Below, in pieces: positions 22,690-34,400 of a stretch of 64,000 nt of DNA. Each line of letters opens with the position of its first letter. Position 1 is the first letter of the stretch. This DNA comes from Theocolax elegans (Eukaryota; Arthropoda; Insecta; Hymenoptera; Cerocephalidae): positions 35,213,058-35,277,057 of the forward strand of contig CM047426.1 in the NCBI GenBank assembly GCA_026168455.1, written 5' to 3'. The notes under the pieces are model-generated. The model was not told the origin of the DNA. It searched no databases and was given only the letters and a program-made list of their open reading frames with translations. The position numbers were made by a program, and so were the translations under genes.

Positions 22690-23538
22690 CAAACTGTTTT
22701 TTTTTATTTTTACTTTACAAACAACGTAGTGAAAATATTAATAAATAGATACTTTGAAAATGTAATATGGAAAAAGAAAATTACATTTATTGAAGATTCA
22801 ACTTACTTTGAGAAAATCTATAATTACTTTACTTGATCACTTTTTTAAAATGTTATGAAAAAATTATGAGAGTAAAAGTCAGTGGTCTCCTTTTAATCTT
22901 AAAGCATCATTCAGCCAGTTAAATAAAAAAATTCGTTACAGTTTTATCAAAATAGTCAATTTAAAATCTCGAAGGGTATACGCGGTGTATACCACTATTA
23001 AAGTAAACGGCCAGTCGTTGGAAAAGTCATTTCCTAGTTCCTCAATGTTCACTCGAGAGAAATGAAAAATCGGCTGGATTAACGGTTTGCGAAGGGAAAA
23101 ATAAAAATAAAGCAGGACAGAAGGAAAAGAAGAAGTAGCATGGAAAAAGAGAACAAGAGAATCGCAGGAATATAAGGAAAGAAAGGAACGTACGAGTCGA
23201 TTGAATCGATTCGCGTATATCGGCAACCTTTATCGAGCCACACTCGACGGTAATAGGAAAGAACGAGAGGGAAAGCAAAGCAACTAAACGAATAAAAAAG
23301 GAAAAACAAGAAGTGTATAAATACAAGTCGAAAACTCAATGAAGAAAGGGTAAGAGGGAGAGGAGAGGAGGAAGAGCCACGGAGTTATTCACCGTTGAAT
23401 CTCTCTTGGAAAATATCGTTTAGACCAAGGGAAGAGATAAAAGGTAAGAGGAAATAAGCGAGATCGAGAGCAAGAGAAAAACGGTATCCGCTTCCATAGT
23501 CGAGCGCAAAACGACGAAAGATCTCGTGTGGGCAGACG

Positions 23539-23540
<2 letters not shown>
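22690..23540. other. Non-coding; AT-rich then purine-rich
   Basis: From about 23080 the plus strand is rich in A and G (GAAAAG, GAGAGG words), leading into the GA microsatellite. Overlapping Phe/Leu/Ser-rich minus-strand ORFs come from this bias and are not supported as genes. Confidence 0.55.
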
Positions 23541-23592
<52 letters not shown>

Positions 23593-23598
23593 GAGAGT
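23541..23598. repeat. (GA)n microsatellite
   Basis: It is almost uninterrupted GA, with one GACA break at 23581-23586. It sits in a purine-rich island. Confidence 0.95.
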
Positions 23599-23708
23599 GA
23601 CGGGGGTGGCGGGGAGGAGGCTCTTCGGTAAGCAGGGGGTTTTCAGGTAAACCCGGATTGACTATTTTCAGTTTACTGCTAATTCATTCAAATTGTATTT
23701 GTTCCTAA

Positions 23709-23727
23709 ATATATATATATATATATA
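23709..23727. repeat. (TA)n microsatellite
   Basis: A short run of alternating A and T, followed by ACAGACACGCG. Confidence 0.85.
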
Positions 23728-24148
23728 CAGACACGCGTGGTATCCCGCATACACGCATGTAAAGGGATGTATACGTGTATATAAGTATAAAACCCGCGAC
23801 GCGAAACAAGAGGGAGCGAGACCTTATACATAGCGGCCTCTAACAAATTACCCGGGCGTAGCGAAACGCCTTGGAGCGCGAAGAAACTTTGCGCCCAGGG
23901 TTTCGGGCCACAGCGAAATTTCGAGAGTTACGAGGTCCATTTGCTACGATCCCGAAGTCCGGATATTTATGCGGTTCCTTTCTCGAGGACGTTAATCCGA
24001 AAGTGGAAAACCTCACGGAGAAGAGTCGTGCAATACAGGTACCAACCATCGTACAACTCTTGTTTGTGAAGAGTCGTCGCGCGCTACCACTGCATTTTGG
24101 TGAGTAAACTTCCGACTGACAAGATTTTTGAGGTGGAATGCACATGTG
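23728..24148. other. CpG-rich non-coding island between GA and CT tracts
   Basis: GC-richer sequence with open frames on both strands. A donor-like GGTGAGTA occurs at 24100-24107, after an open plus-strand frame of 78 codons (23871-24107). No domain or acceptor could be tied to it, so an exon is not claimed. Confidence 0.45.
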
Positions 24149-24151
24149 CTT

Positions 24152-24225
<74 letters not shown>
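24149..24225. repeat. (CT)n microsatellite
   Basis: About 75 bp of CT with single TTT interruptions. It is opposite in orientation to the GA tract about 550 bp upstream. Confidence 0.95.
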
Positions 24226-24226
<1 letters not shown>

Positions 24227-27200
24227 TGTTTGTTTCATCCAACCTCGCTTTTCAGTTACAGAAGCATTAGATGAGTTTGCGCTCGCCCTACTATTCGATG
24301 GTATGAGGTTACGCTGAGTTTTTTGAAAAATTAAATTTTCTGAGTCACAGAGTGTGGTAGAAAAGTTTTGTCTGACATACTGTAATTTAAGAATGTTTTT
24401 ATTATAACAAAGCGAGTACAATTGCGATATCTGAACTTTTTCGTGATATGCTTAATTTCGTATTAAGAAACAATTTTGTGAACATCTTTTAAGTAATATT
24501 TTGTCCTACAACATATTTCATTGTTATATGATACTAAAATAAATATTAATTTTGTTATATGAACACTTTTGTGACTCAATATCACATATTATATTACAAA
24601 TATATTTATCAAACGTGTACAACTATACAAAAAAAGAAAATTTTAGAGAAAATATATAAGTAAATCTGACAAACGAGTTCATATTTGAAGGAATCTTTGA
24701 TATTTCATTCCTAATTAGAGAAAGCGTTATATTAATTTTTTTACAGTAGCGAAGGGAACATCGGTAATACAATTTTTAATTTTCACCATACGAGAAAGAC
24801 TATCGCGTGTGTAATAATTATCATCGAAAAGCTAACCGAGCAATTTCTCGCTTGGCTGCAATTACGCTTCTGAAACACGGGAACGAAACATTACGGTGCA
24901 AAAAATGTACGGGAGTAATTTCATCGAAATTATTCACTCGATAAATTATTCGTGTTACATTTAGTCTATGGGCAAGGGAGACTACCCGAGTAATTGTCGC
25001 GCTGGGCGAATCGAGAACCACGAACCATGTGCAATCGCGTAGTTATATAAAAATATATATCCACTGGAATTTTATTCTTGGTAAACATAAAGCCATGAAT
25101 AACAAGACCATTGATGAATATTAAAATCGTACATGATTGTATAAATATTTATCCACGTGATCAACTTACTTATTGTTAGAATTTTACATCTTATTCGCTT
25201 TTAACGTTCAATTAAATTTTTCACTTACTTATTGCTTTACCGTGCATTCTACATATTAGTAATAATAAGAGTACATACAGAAATGTATAGTACCAAGTTC
25301 ACATTATCACACATGATTCAACGTCGATTCATTTTCCCCTGCGAGCTTCCTGTTAGCATGAGTAGTCTAGATTTTCAACGACCTCTGGGAATTGAAAGGT
25401 TTCTTCAGAAAAAGTCCCTCCAGGTGGACAACATTAAAGGACTTAAAAAATCGAGAGGGATGAGTCGATAGACGGTTTGCGTCTACAATCAACAAAAATT
25501 TTAATAATAATCAGTGCGTCATAATACTATGATTTTCTCTTTATTCGTTTATAACATGCAAGAGAATTTAAATAAAAAATGTATTTTTAGCAAAATTGTA
25601 TTAAATATTTCATAGAAGTTTAAAAATTCCAGTAATTGAAAGCCATAAGTACATTTTCACTAGTAGACAATTTAGGAAACCATTAAAAAGAGAAAATATC
25701 ACGAAACCAATTTAAAGTACATGAACGACAAATAATGGAAAAATCGGAGGAATAAACGAGAATAATATTTCGTGTTTGGAATGAAGCTTACTTAAATTGT
25801 TTGCAAGCGAAAAATAACGTAGCCTCCTCCTTCATCGTTTGGGTGACGCAGTGAGCCACGCTGTCGTAGAATGTGATGGAATTAAAATTTTTTATAAACA
25901 GTAATATAAGTAACCAAAAAGAAAGAAGAAAAAACTTGAAAGGTGTCCCACATTCTTTGATACGGCATCTCAAGGAGGAGGGAAAAGTTTGCGTGGCGAC
26001 AGTGCGATGAGGGTGCGGGAGAATCGATTCGAGACGGCGCACCCTCGCACTGGGCATCGCGAGTATACACGCGTTTGCATATAGCGCAGAGGCGTGATAA
26101 TGAAACCGTAAAGATGCTCTCAGGGAAAATAGGGCTTTGGCTTTTTAACGGATGCTTTCTGGGTAAACAACCAGGATTAAATGACCCGAGTGCGCAAACA
26201 CAGAATGAATGTATTCATACCGTCATTTACTATTTTCAGGATAATTAAAATCTTTGGATAGGTTTACGATTTTTTCTTGTTTTAGACACAATTGGTATAT
26301 TCATATATAACTTAATGTTCATTTTATTTTCTAATGATTGCTACTTCAGTATAAAATTAACATTTTAAACCTGATTAATTTGTTTACTCAACGATGTTAA
26401 TGTGATTAAAATTTTACGATTCGTAATGAGTTTACTCTCTGAATAAAATACGCAGCCGTTATCATTTTCCTAAAGCTGATGTTATTCTGATGTGAAACTA
26501 CGGAATTTATTTTGCAGCAATATCAAATTCATGAAAATATAAATCAATAATACATTTGGAACGAAGTAGAATATATACATATGTTTACAATCGTACGCAA
26601 ATATTTTTATAACTTCAAAGTAAAGCTTTTTCCACAAAAAAGTTCAAACAAATAATATCTAAAAAAATGTGTGTTTATAAATTGTTAATACAGTTGAAGG
26701 TAAAATAACCGTAGAGTATCAGTATTCGTAAAATCCAGCACACTCATTGTAGAGGAAAGCTTTCATGAATGAAAAATTCGGATGAAATACGAATTCAAAA
26801 GAAAAAAGTAGATGTATTCGTATACAAAAAAATCATCATTCCTGGGATTAAAAAAAGATGCAAAACGAGAGAAGGAAAAAGAGAGAAAAGAAACAGGTTG
26901 ATAAGAAAAGTCCAGAAGAAACTCGTATAGTAGCAAGAGCGAGATAAGAAGCATTATAACAAAGTAGAGAAAAGAGCGAGAAAGGTCTATCGCACGACTG
27001 GCATAAAGCAGAGCTATGCGCTCTCACGGATTTATGGATTTCATTATTGTCGGCCGCGGTTGGTTACGTGGAGGCGGGACGGGGGAAGCTTGCCGCACGT
27101 GTACAAGAGAGCGAAAATACAACCGCTCTGGCTTGAGGGCGGCCGGAAGAAAGCCAGCCTTTCGAAACTTAAACTCGCCTTCTACAGCGCACATTTGCGT

Positions 27201-28663
27201 TTTATGAGCAAAGAAGAAGGACCACCAAGAAGGAGAACAATCTTACATATATGCAGAGTCTTGAAAACCGAAACCCATAACATTTGTCCCGGTTGGCCTG
27301 AAAAAGCTCTCGAGCTTTTTTCCTGCGCCTCATATGGCACGTGCAGGTGTGTGTGTTTTCGCGTGTATTGGGAAACCGTATGTTCGGCCCCGAGATTTCG
27401 GTGAATTTTTATGTATGCGGTACCCAGCATCCAGTTTGTTTGGAAGAAGATTCGCCGTCTGTGATTTGTTGCAATCGATCTGGCTTCAATCAAAATCTGT
27501 GGTCGCGATATGCCGAGAGTATCGAATATCGTTTACCGTTTTCTAGCTCTGGTAACCCTTGACGCACATCGACTGCATCCACCAATACACATTGATGTAG
27601 ATACAGTTGTACACACGTGAGTGTCTGTGTAAGATCTAGTGATATGAGATCTAGTAAAATGAGAAAAAAATTTTATCCTTACATTGGCACGTGACATACT
27701 CGAAAGCGTCACGGCTGCACTGGACAGAGAATAAAAGAAATTTTTTTCTTTTAGATAAATTATAACTCCTCCGTGACCTATTTCGGACAGGTGTTTGTGA
27801 ATGTAACGTTATTCATGAGGGACTCGAGTTGGGGCCGATAAATATAAAGAACGTTACTTTAGCGATATACATAAATTTAGTGGTATTAGCGTTAGGTACT
27901 TTAACCTGAGCATTTCCCAAGGATTTTGACGAAAAGTATGTGAAATCGATTGCGCTCGTAAAAACTCTCGAAGCACGTTATATTTATATGGATAAATATA
28001 ATGTATTATTCTTCTATGTAATTAAATTAGCACTATTCCATAGCTAAATCTGCATATACTTACCGACACTTAATCAGTTAAACTTTACAAAATTAATAAT
28101 AATTTTATAAAAATAGTCTGTGTTGTCTCCTTCACCCTCCCTCACCCCTCTTCTCCATAAAATGTATTGAAATTGTAATTGTAAAAAAAATTGACGCAAG
28201 GAGCAAAACACTAATTTTGACACTTTTTCTGCATAAATTTTCAAAAGAAGCCTATATTTTTATTACAAATATGCAATACAAATTTTAGAACATTAAGTTG
28301 AAAAACAAAAAACAATTTCTTCTATCTTTAAACCTCTTACTATAGATGTCTGCTTTATCTAAAATGTTAATATTAAAACGTATTTACTATTTTTATTATC
28401 CAATTGTAAGTCATTTCATTTTTATTATGAACGTTTTTTTAATAATTTGCACAATAAAATTAGTAAACGTGCTTTGCACCTATAACTGAGACGAGTTAAA
28501 AACAGTTAAACATTTCAATTTCGGTTCATCATGCAAGTCACAAGTAGATTTGATGATAAGTGACTTTTCCAAAAGATATAGGAACGGTTTGTTAACTGAG
28601 AAAAATTTGCTAGTATAAATTATTATTTTAATGGTAAAAGGAGAACAGACTTTCACAATTGAA
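24226..28663. other. Non-coding stretch, AT-rich with several CpG-richer blocks
   Basis: CpG-richer blocks lie near 24740-25030, 25780-26180 and 26980-27560. A 9-bp direct repeat AGATCTAGT occurs twice near 27632-27655. ORFs up to 114 codons in the 27-kb block overlap in three frames and show no recognisable domain. Confidence 0.5.
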
Positions 28664-28757
28664 AAAATTGCTATTAATAATGGCAAAAATTGCCACCATC
28701 GAGGAAAAATTACTATAATTAATAATGACAATTTTTACCATTATTAATAGCAATTTT
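28664..28757. repeat. Imperfect 32-bp inverted repeat (hairpin)
   Basis: The left arm 28664-28695 and right arm 28726-28757 pair with about three mismatches around a 30-nt loop. The stem is AT-rich (AAAATTGCTATTAATAATGG...). It could be a relic of a small fold-back element or a hairpin RNA. Confidence 0.65.
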
Positions 28758-30795
28758 ATTACTTGTTAATTATTTTAAGATTTAATCTGTATTAGTCTTG
28801 TAAAGTATTTCTGATAAAGTAGTAATAGCGTCAGTATTCATTCCCGTAACCGACAAGTAAATAAAAATAAAAAATTTAGCGAATGTCTTTATTTAAAGTA
28901 ACAAATGAAATTTAAAATACATGCCTTACATGTCGAGCTAAATCAATGTGGAATTTACACCAATTTAAGGTGAAATCTCTACTCCCCCCGCCCCGCATAT
29001 CAACCGAAATCGATGGATAAATTCGTATAACTCGGGAAAGTCTTTGAAAAATATTTGGACGTGTATCGGTAACGCAAACTCGATACGCTCAAGAATCTAA
29101 GGTTTCACGCACGTGTACACGATACTTTTTACCGCTATAGGACTAATCATAAAAGTTTCAGCAACTTTATGAGAAATCGATGCGCGCTTAGCGCATCAAA
29201 GAGACGAATAGCTTGGGTCGAAATACTATCTCTCTCGCTCTCTCACTCTGTCTCTTTCCCTTCGTCTTTCCCTGCCCCTCTATCTTCCTGGTTTCAAGAC
29301 ACGAGCATCAGCATAGCATACACAAACGCGATAGTGCTTTGTTCAATAATGCACAAGGAGCAATGTCGAAAAGGTACAAATACGTGCGTATATGAACGAA
29401 CGAACATGCTAGGAGCTCGGTTTTCCTTCGCTGTCTTGAGAGGGTCTACACTACACCGTCTTCCCTTTTTCGTGGCACGCGTATACACCTGTACGTCTTC
29501 TTGACGCCTCGAGGTATCTGGCATTAGTTTGCGTAAGCTCGGCTTGTCTCGCGCGAAGCCAGTATTAACGATAAGCGAATAATATAACGTCGTCTCGGAC
29601 GTTTTTTTTTCACCCATAGTTCACTCACGTCTGCGTAGCCGGATTTCTTTTTGATTATCTTGGACTGATCTACTTCATCAAAATATTGGTTAATATCAAC
29701 TTTATTAAATTATTTATTCAATTCAAGAATCAATTAGTGACGTTGCGACTAGTCAGGTAAATAGAAATTATGATTATGCTACATATTTAGCATGCTCGGA
29801 ACATTGAAAAAATAGTTTTTGTTTAACAAATTAAATTCAGGAATATTTTACTTTTTATGCGACGTCTTACTTGTTGTAATATCAAACCCGCGTAAAATTC
29901 AATGAGATACAATCTTTTTTGTCGTATTATTAAAATTGTGTATATACTCATTCTTTAAAACTAGAGTATATTCCTTTTTAATTTCAGTTATTTTTTTGTT
30001 GACTACGTCTACGTTCTGTAATGAAATGCACAATAAGTGCGCACAACAGTTGCATTACTCGGAGATTCTTCACTTTATTGCACGTAAAGGAATAAGATAA
30101 AACTTTCATGCGTACGGGCGTGCACTTACAGCAATTTATTAAAACTTTCAAATTTAACCGAGATCCCCATTGTGCTTTATATTCTCAAATGCTTTGACTA
30201 CTCGTGAGTAATAATAAAACAGTATAATAAATTATTAATCTTGTATTAAATTTGATCGATTAATCGGTTAACAATACGTAATATACATGCTGTGTATAAA
30301 TATTTACAATCCGCAATTGTGTATGTATGCTGGCATTGAATAAACGTACATTTTTACGTTGTAAAGATTATATTATCATTATGACTTTGACTAAAAGTGA
30401 TATATCACTGGATCGAATTGCGAATTAAAGTCGCTTAAAGCTATAAGCAATAGAAATTTCGTACAAGTTTCGAAAAGGCAGATTTATCGGTTAATTAGAC
30501 TCAGCGAGATGGCGAATCTAAATTCGATAAGGCCTTAACGGATCTTAACGAGTCCGAATCAAAAAGAAAAAAAAAATATATATATAAAGGGTAAGTTGGA
30601 AAAGGAAACTCGAAAGCGACAGCTTTCGCGGGTCCCGCAGCTTGAAAAATCTATTTCTTCGCGTGCCGCACATAAATAACAAAGTTACGAGAGTTAAAAA
30701 CTCTTGCAAGGAGCAAAAGGGCGACAGAGCACGACTCGCCAGTCCGCGTGGAAAATTTATTACCAAGGATATACCTGGAGAGAAATTCACGGGGG
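28758..30795. other. Non-coding stretch
   Basis: AT-rich, with a CpG-richer block at about 28980-29640 containing a short CT-rich run near 29230. No gene or RNA is supported. Confidence 0.55.
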
Positions 30796-30815
30796 AGAAA
30801 AAGAAAGAAAGAGAG

Positions 30816-30867
<52 letters not shown>
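30796..30867. repeat. (GA)n microsatellite
   Basis: It starts as GAAA/GAAAG and becomes uniform GA from 30821 to 30860. It creates artificial Arg-Glu or Leu-Ser ORFs on the two strands. Confidence 0.95.
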
Positions 30868-31382
30868 CCGCGAAAAACTCCCAGGTTCAAACCTCCCCCT
30901 TTTTTTCTCCCTAAACAAACATGAAGACCGCTCGGACGTGCGGAAATATATACGATACGCTATTGGCATCCGGCTTCTCATTAGTATTGCCGTCGAAACT
31001 TGCCAACTTTTCGCAACCCCGGAGTTTTAAACGAACCGACTTCTCTTACCCCCTCCTATCCAAGGAATTTCTCAAAGTTCACCGGAGATGGAGGGGTACG
31101 AGAAAGGATGACGATGGTGGCGGCGAGGGGTTACAAATTTTTAGACACGTCCTCGTGAAGTGCACTTTATGTATATTCCGCTCCTGGAAAAATGAGCGTG
31201 TGAGGTGAATATCGGATCGTTTTCCCTTTGCCGAAAAAGAAAGAGATGGCTTATGAAACATACTAAGAGAGTGAGGAAAGTACGAATTGCAAAGTCGAAA
31301 CGTGTCTTAATAATATTTTCAAATTAGTACCAAGAGGACTTTTTCTTACGACTGTTCCTTTTGACACACAAAACATACACAA
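30868..31382. other. Non-coding, moderately GC-rich
   Basis: This continues the island around the GA tract. Open frames are short and overlapping, with no recognisable product. Confidence 0.5.
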
Positions 31383-31424
31383 GCGCGTGCGCGTGCGCGC
31401 GTGTGTGTGTGTGTGTGTTTGTGT
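31383..31424. repeat. (GCGT)n/(GT)n microsatellite
   Basis: GCGTGCGCGTGCGCG passes into (GT)n. Such alternating purine-pyrimidine DNA can adopt the Z form. Confidence 0.9.
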
Positions 31425-34400
31425 TAAGCAACAAATTTTTATTTCACTTTTATTAATTAGAGGATAGTAGTTTAGAAAAGATTTTTTTAACCAAAAAAGT
31501 TAGTATAATATTTTTCTAAAAATAAAAGAAAAGTGCATCGCATTTAAGACTATTTATTTAAATGGCGTTAGTATGTATATCGAACAACCATAGTCAGTCC
31601 AATGAAAATTAAGGAATATGTAAATAATTTTTTTAATATTGATTTTATTATGATATTAAGAAAAAATTGATACCTAATATTGCGATAAAATGGTTGTTTA
31701 AGTTGACTTTCAGTAACTTTATTATCAAGCCGAATAAATAAATTAGTCGAAAATTAATTAAATATGAACCCAATTGAACAGAGATTGAATAATGGAGTGC
31801 AGTGTTTTTTCTAATTCTAGTGTTTACAATGTTTATAGGAAAGTTAAACTCTCACTCGAGTCCTATTGACGTGTCAGACGTGTTCGTTCTCGTTTTTTCC
31901 TCAAAGTGGTTGGAGTCCGTGATGCAAAGTCTTAAAACTTTGAGGATGAGGCGGGAAAAGGTAGGGGAAGTTCGTGGGGTTAGGGAGGGGAATGAAGAGG
32001 AGGGAGGTGGACGAGGAAAGATCCAAAGTCTTCGGCAAGGCGGTTCGTTCTTATTCCTCACAGCTTCGATCAACAAAACCGTCCGTATACTTTTGCTACC
32101 ACGTTGCCTACTCAAATGAAAATTCGCCAAGTCAAACTCGAAGAGTAACGCGAGCCGTCCTCTTAGAGACGTGAAACAGACCAACTAGTAATTTCGGCTC
32201 CAGCCATTACTTGGTACAAATATACCAAGAACCAGAAATAATGAAAACGAAAGCAGACGGAGAAGTAGCGTGCGGATTAATGGAAGAAAATTCGAATGAA
32301 AAGAAAGGAAAGATGTGGACTTACACACAAACACACTTACATACACAGAGAATGTGCGAGTAATTGAAGATTCTCGAGCTTTTGTGGGGACAACTTGGAA
32401 AAAGAGGGGAGAGAGAGAATATACCGTTAAACGTTTTCCTTCTTTTATACTTGATAAAGAAATCCACTTTCCTTCTCAAACAGCGAGCTTTAATTGCTTA
32501 GTTCGGAGACCTTTCGATTTAATTTCCTCGACAACAGCCATATTTATCTCGGTTTTAATACCGTTTGCGATACCGTTAATACTCACGGTTTTACTTTACA
32601 GTCGAAGCTGAATCAAATAAAAAAATACAACTTAATGGATTATTGAAAAATTATCTTAGGTATTAAGATAAGTAGAAAATAAAAGAAATAAAAAATCCAA
32701 TTATACTTTTAAATCAAACAATACTGTTTTAATTTTTGATGAAGAAATCAAATCGAATTGAATTGTAACTTTAACGCAAATCAATTAATTGACGAAATTG
32801 ACGCACTGTTGAAAAATTCATTCGAATTTCAATCAACATTTAACTAGAACACGCGGTGCACCAATGTAGAAAAACCTACAATTGTGGAATAGGCAACGAT
32901 AAAGAACACTTATCTTTACATAATGAAACAGTGAACCAGTGCAGTAGAATATTTCCATTCTGAATGGTCAAATATTTGGTGATCAAAATCGGTACATGTG
33001 CACGAATCGACATCTGTATAGATACAACTTTCATTCTACGCTAATTGAAAATATCGTTTGCGCATAGTATCAAATTGTTACGATATTTAAAAAATATTCT
33101 ATTAGCCTTCGTTCTTCAAGTTATTCATTGTAAGCTTATTAATTTTACCAATTTTGTTCGCTTTAATAGTATATTACAGAAAAATAAAAAAAGTTTCTCG
33201 ATGTGTTTGGTACGAAATTGTAAGTCGGTTGTTGGCGTGTAAATCGAAAAAATACCAATGAAACTTTAAAAAGTTTCTGAATTTCCGTTCATTTCCTTAG
33301 GGTATAAACGTCCAGATAAAGGTTAAGCGACCGGATTGAAGTGTATCGGGATTTCAATGTTGGGAGATGGTTAATTGAATATTTCGAGTGAACGTATATT
33401 GATCCAAAGAAATATAAATAGTTTCGATATTGTTAAAAAGTATTGTAGAAAACGGTTAAATTATACTCAAGTACTTTTATCATCATAAAATAATTTTATG
33501 TAATTATTAAATAAATAAAAGATCCAAACTTAGAATTTAATTTGTTTACGAGGAATGTAAGCATACAGAATGTAAAAAAGCAAATCGATTTTAAAGAAGT
33601 TTCTTTTTATCGGATTTCGAATTGTCGAAAAAAAGTTATCCAATTGATGCAGTAAAACACAAGAAAAAGAAATAGTCGATTTTGGTCGCAGCAGGAGTTA
33701 AAGCTATTAGGTAGGTCTGCGTATCCCCTTAAATATCGAGTTCTACTAATTTGGTTGGAGATTAAGGCGCGCGCACATGAAAAAAAGCTCGGGATGAGAG
33801 AAAAGAGATTGGGAGAAACGGACGCTAATTGACGTGACGATCGACTCTTGCTTTTATTCCAAAAAACTCACGGGGTGGTGCTAGGCTGTATAGACGGTGA
33901 GCACTTTGCACCGAATGCAAATCTCATGGACCATTTGTCAATCCCTGGATACCCCTCTCTGTCCAGTCAATGTGGGGGACACTTTAATCGACGATTATTT
34001 ACTCGCCCTCTCTGTCATTTTTTCTCGCGTTTTCCCCTTGTCTTTTTTCTCTCCCTTATTTTTCATTTTTTTTATTTCTAGCATGAGCTTTCATTCTTTC
34101 CGTTTACTTTAGAGGTAAATCAGCTGTCATGGAGAAACGCCATCTGTTGATATTCATTCCTTCTCTTTGTCTTTTGCTGTCGTACGTCCGCCCAGCTTGG
34201 GCTCTTCGAACCGATATCGATGATTGATATTTCCACCGATTTGCATAGACGGAAATTTAGCTTTTTTATCCGAAGAGTGCTTTAGGAGACATTTCAGGTG
34301 AAATTCCATATATTTAGTTTCATAAATTTATGTGTATGAACCTATCAACAGAATAAAATCATGCTTTTAAAATATTTTTTATTTAATTATTAAATCTAGC

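Noticed and set aside
23840..24421. 193-codon minus-strand ORF with a long Arg-Glu repeat
   Set aside because: The repeat is the translated (CT)n microsatellite. The flanking residues show no domain, and the frame is kept open by the repeat.
27016..27562. Set of 60-114 codon ORFs in a CpG-rich island
   Set aside because: Open frames overlap on both strands, as expected in GC-richer DNA with fewer stops. No protein family was recognised.
30642..30981. Several overlapping ORFs with Arg-Glu or Leu-Ser repeats on both strands
   Set aside because: They are translations of the (GA)n tract in different frames.
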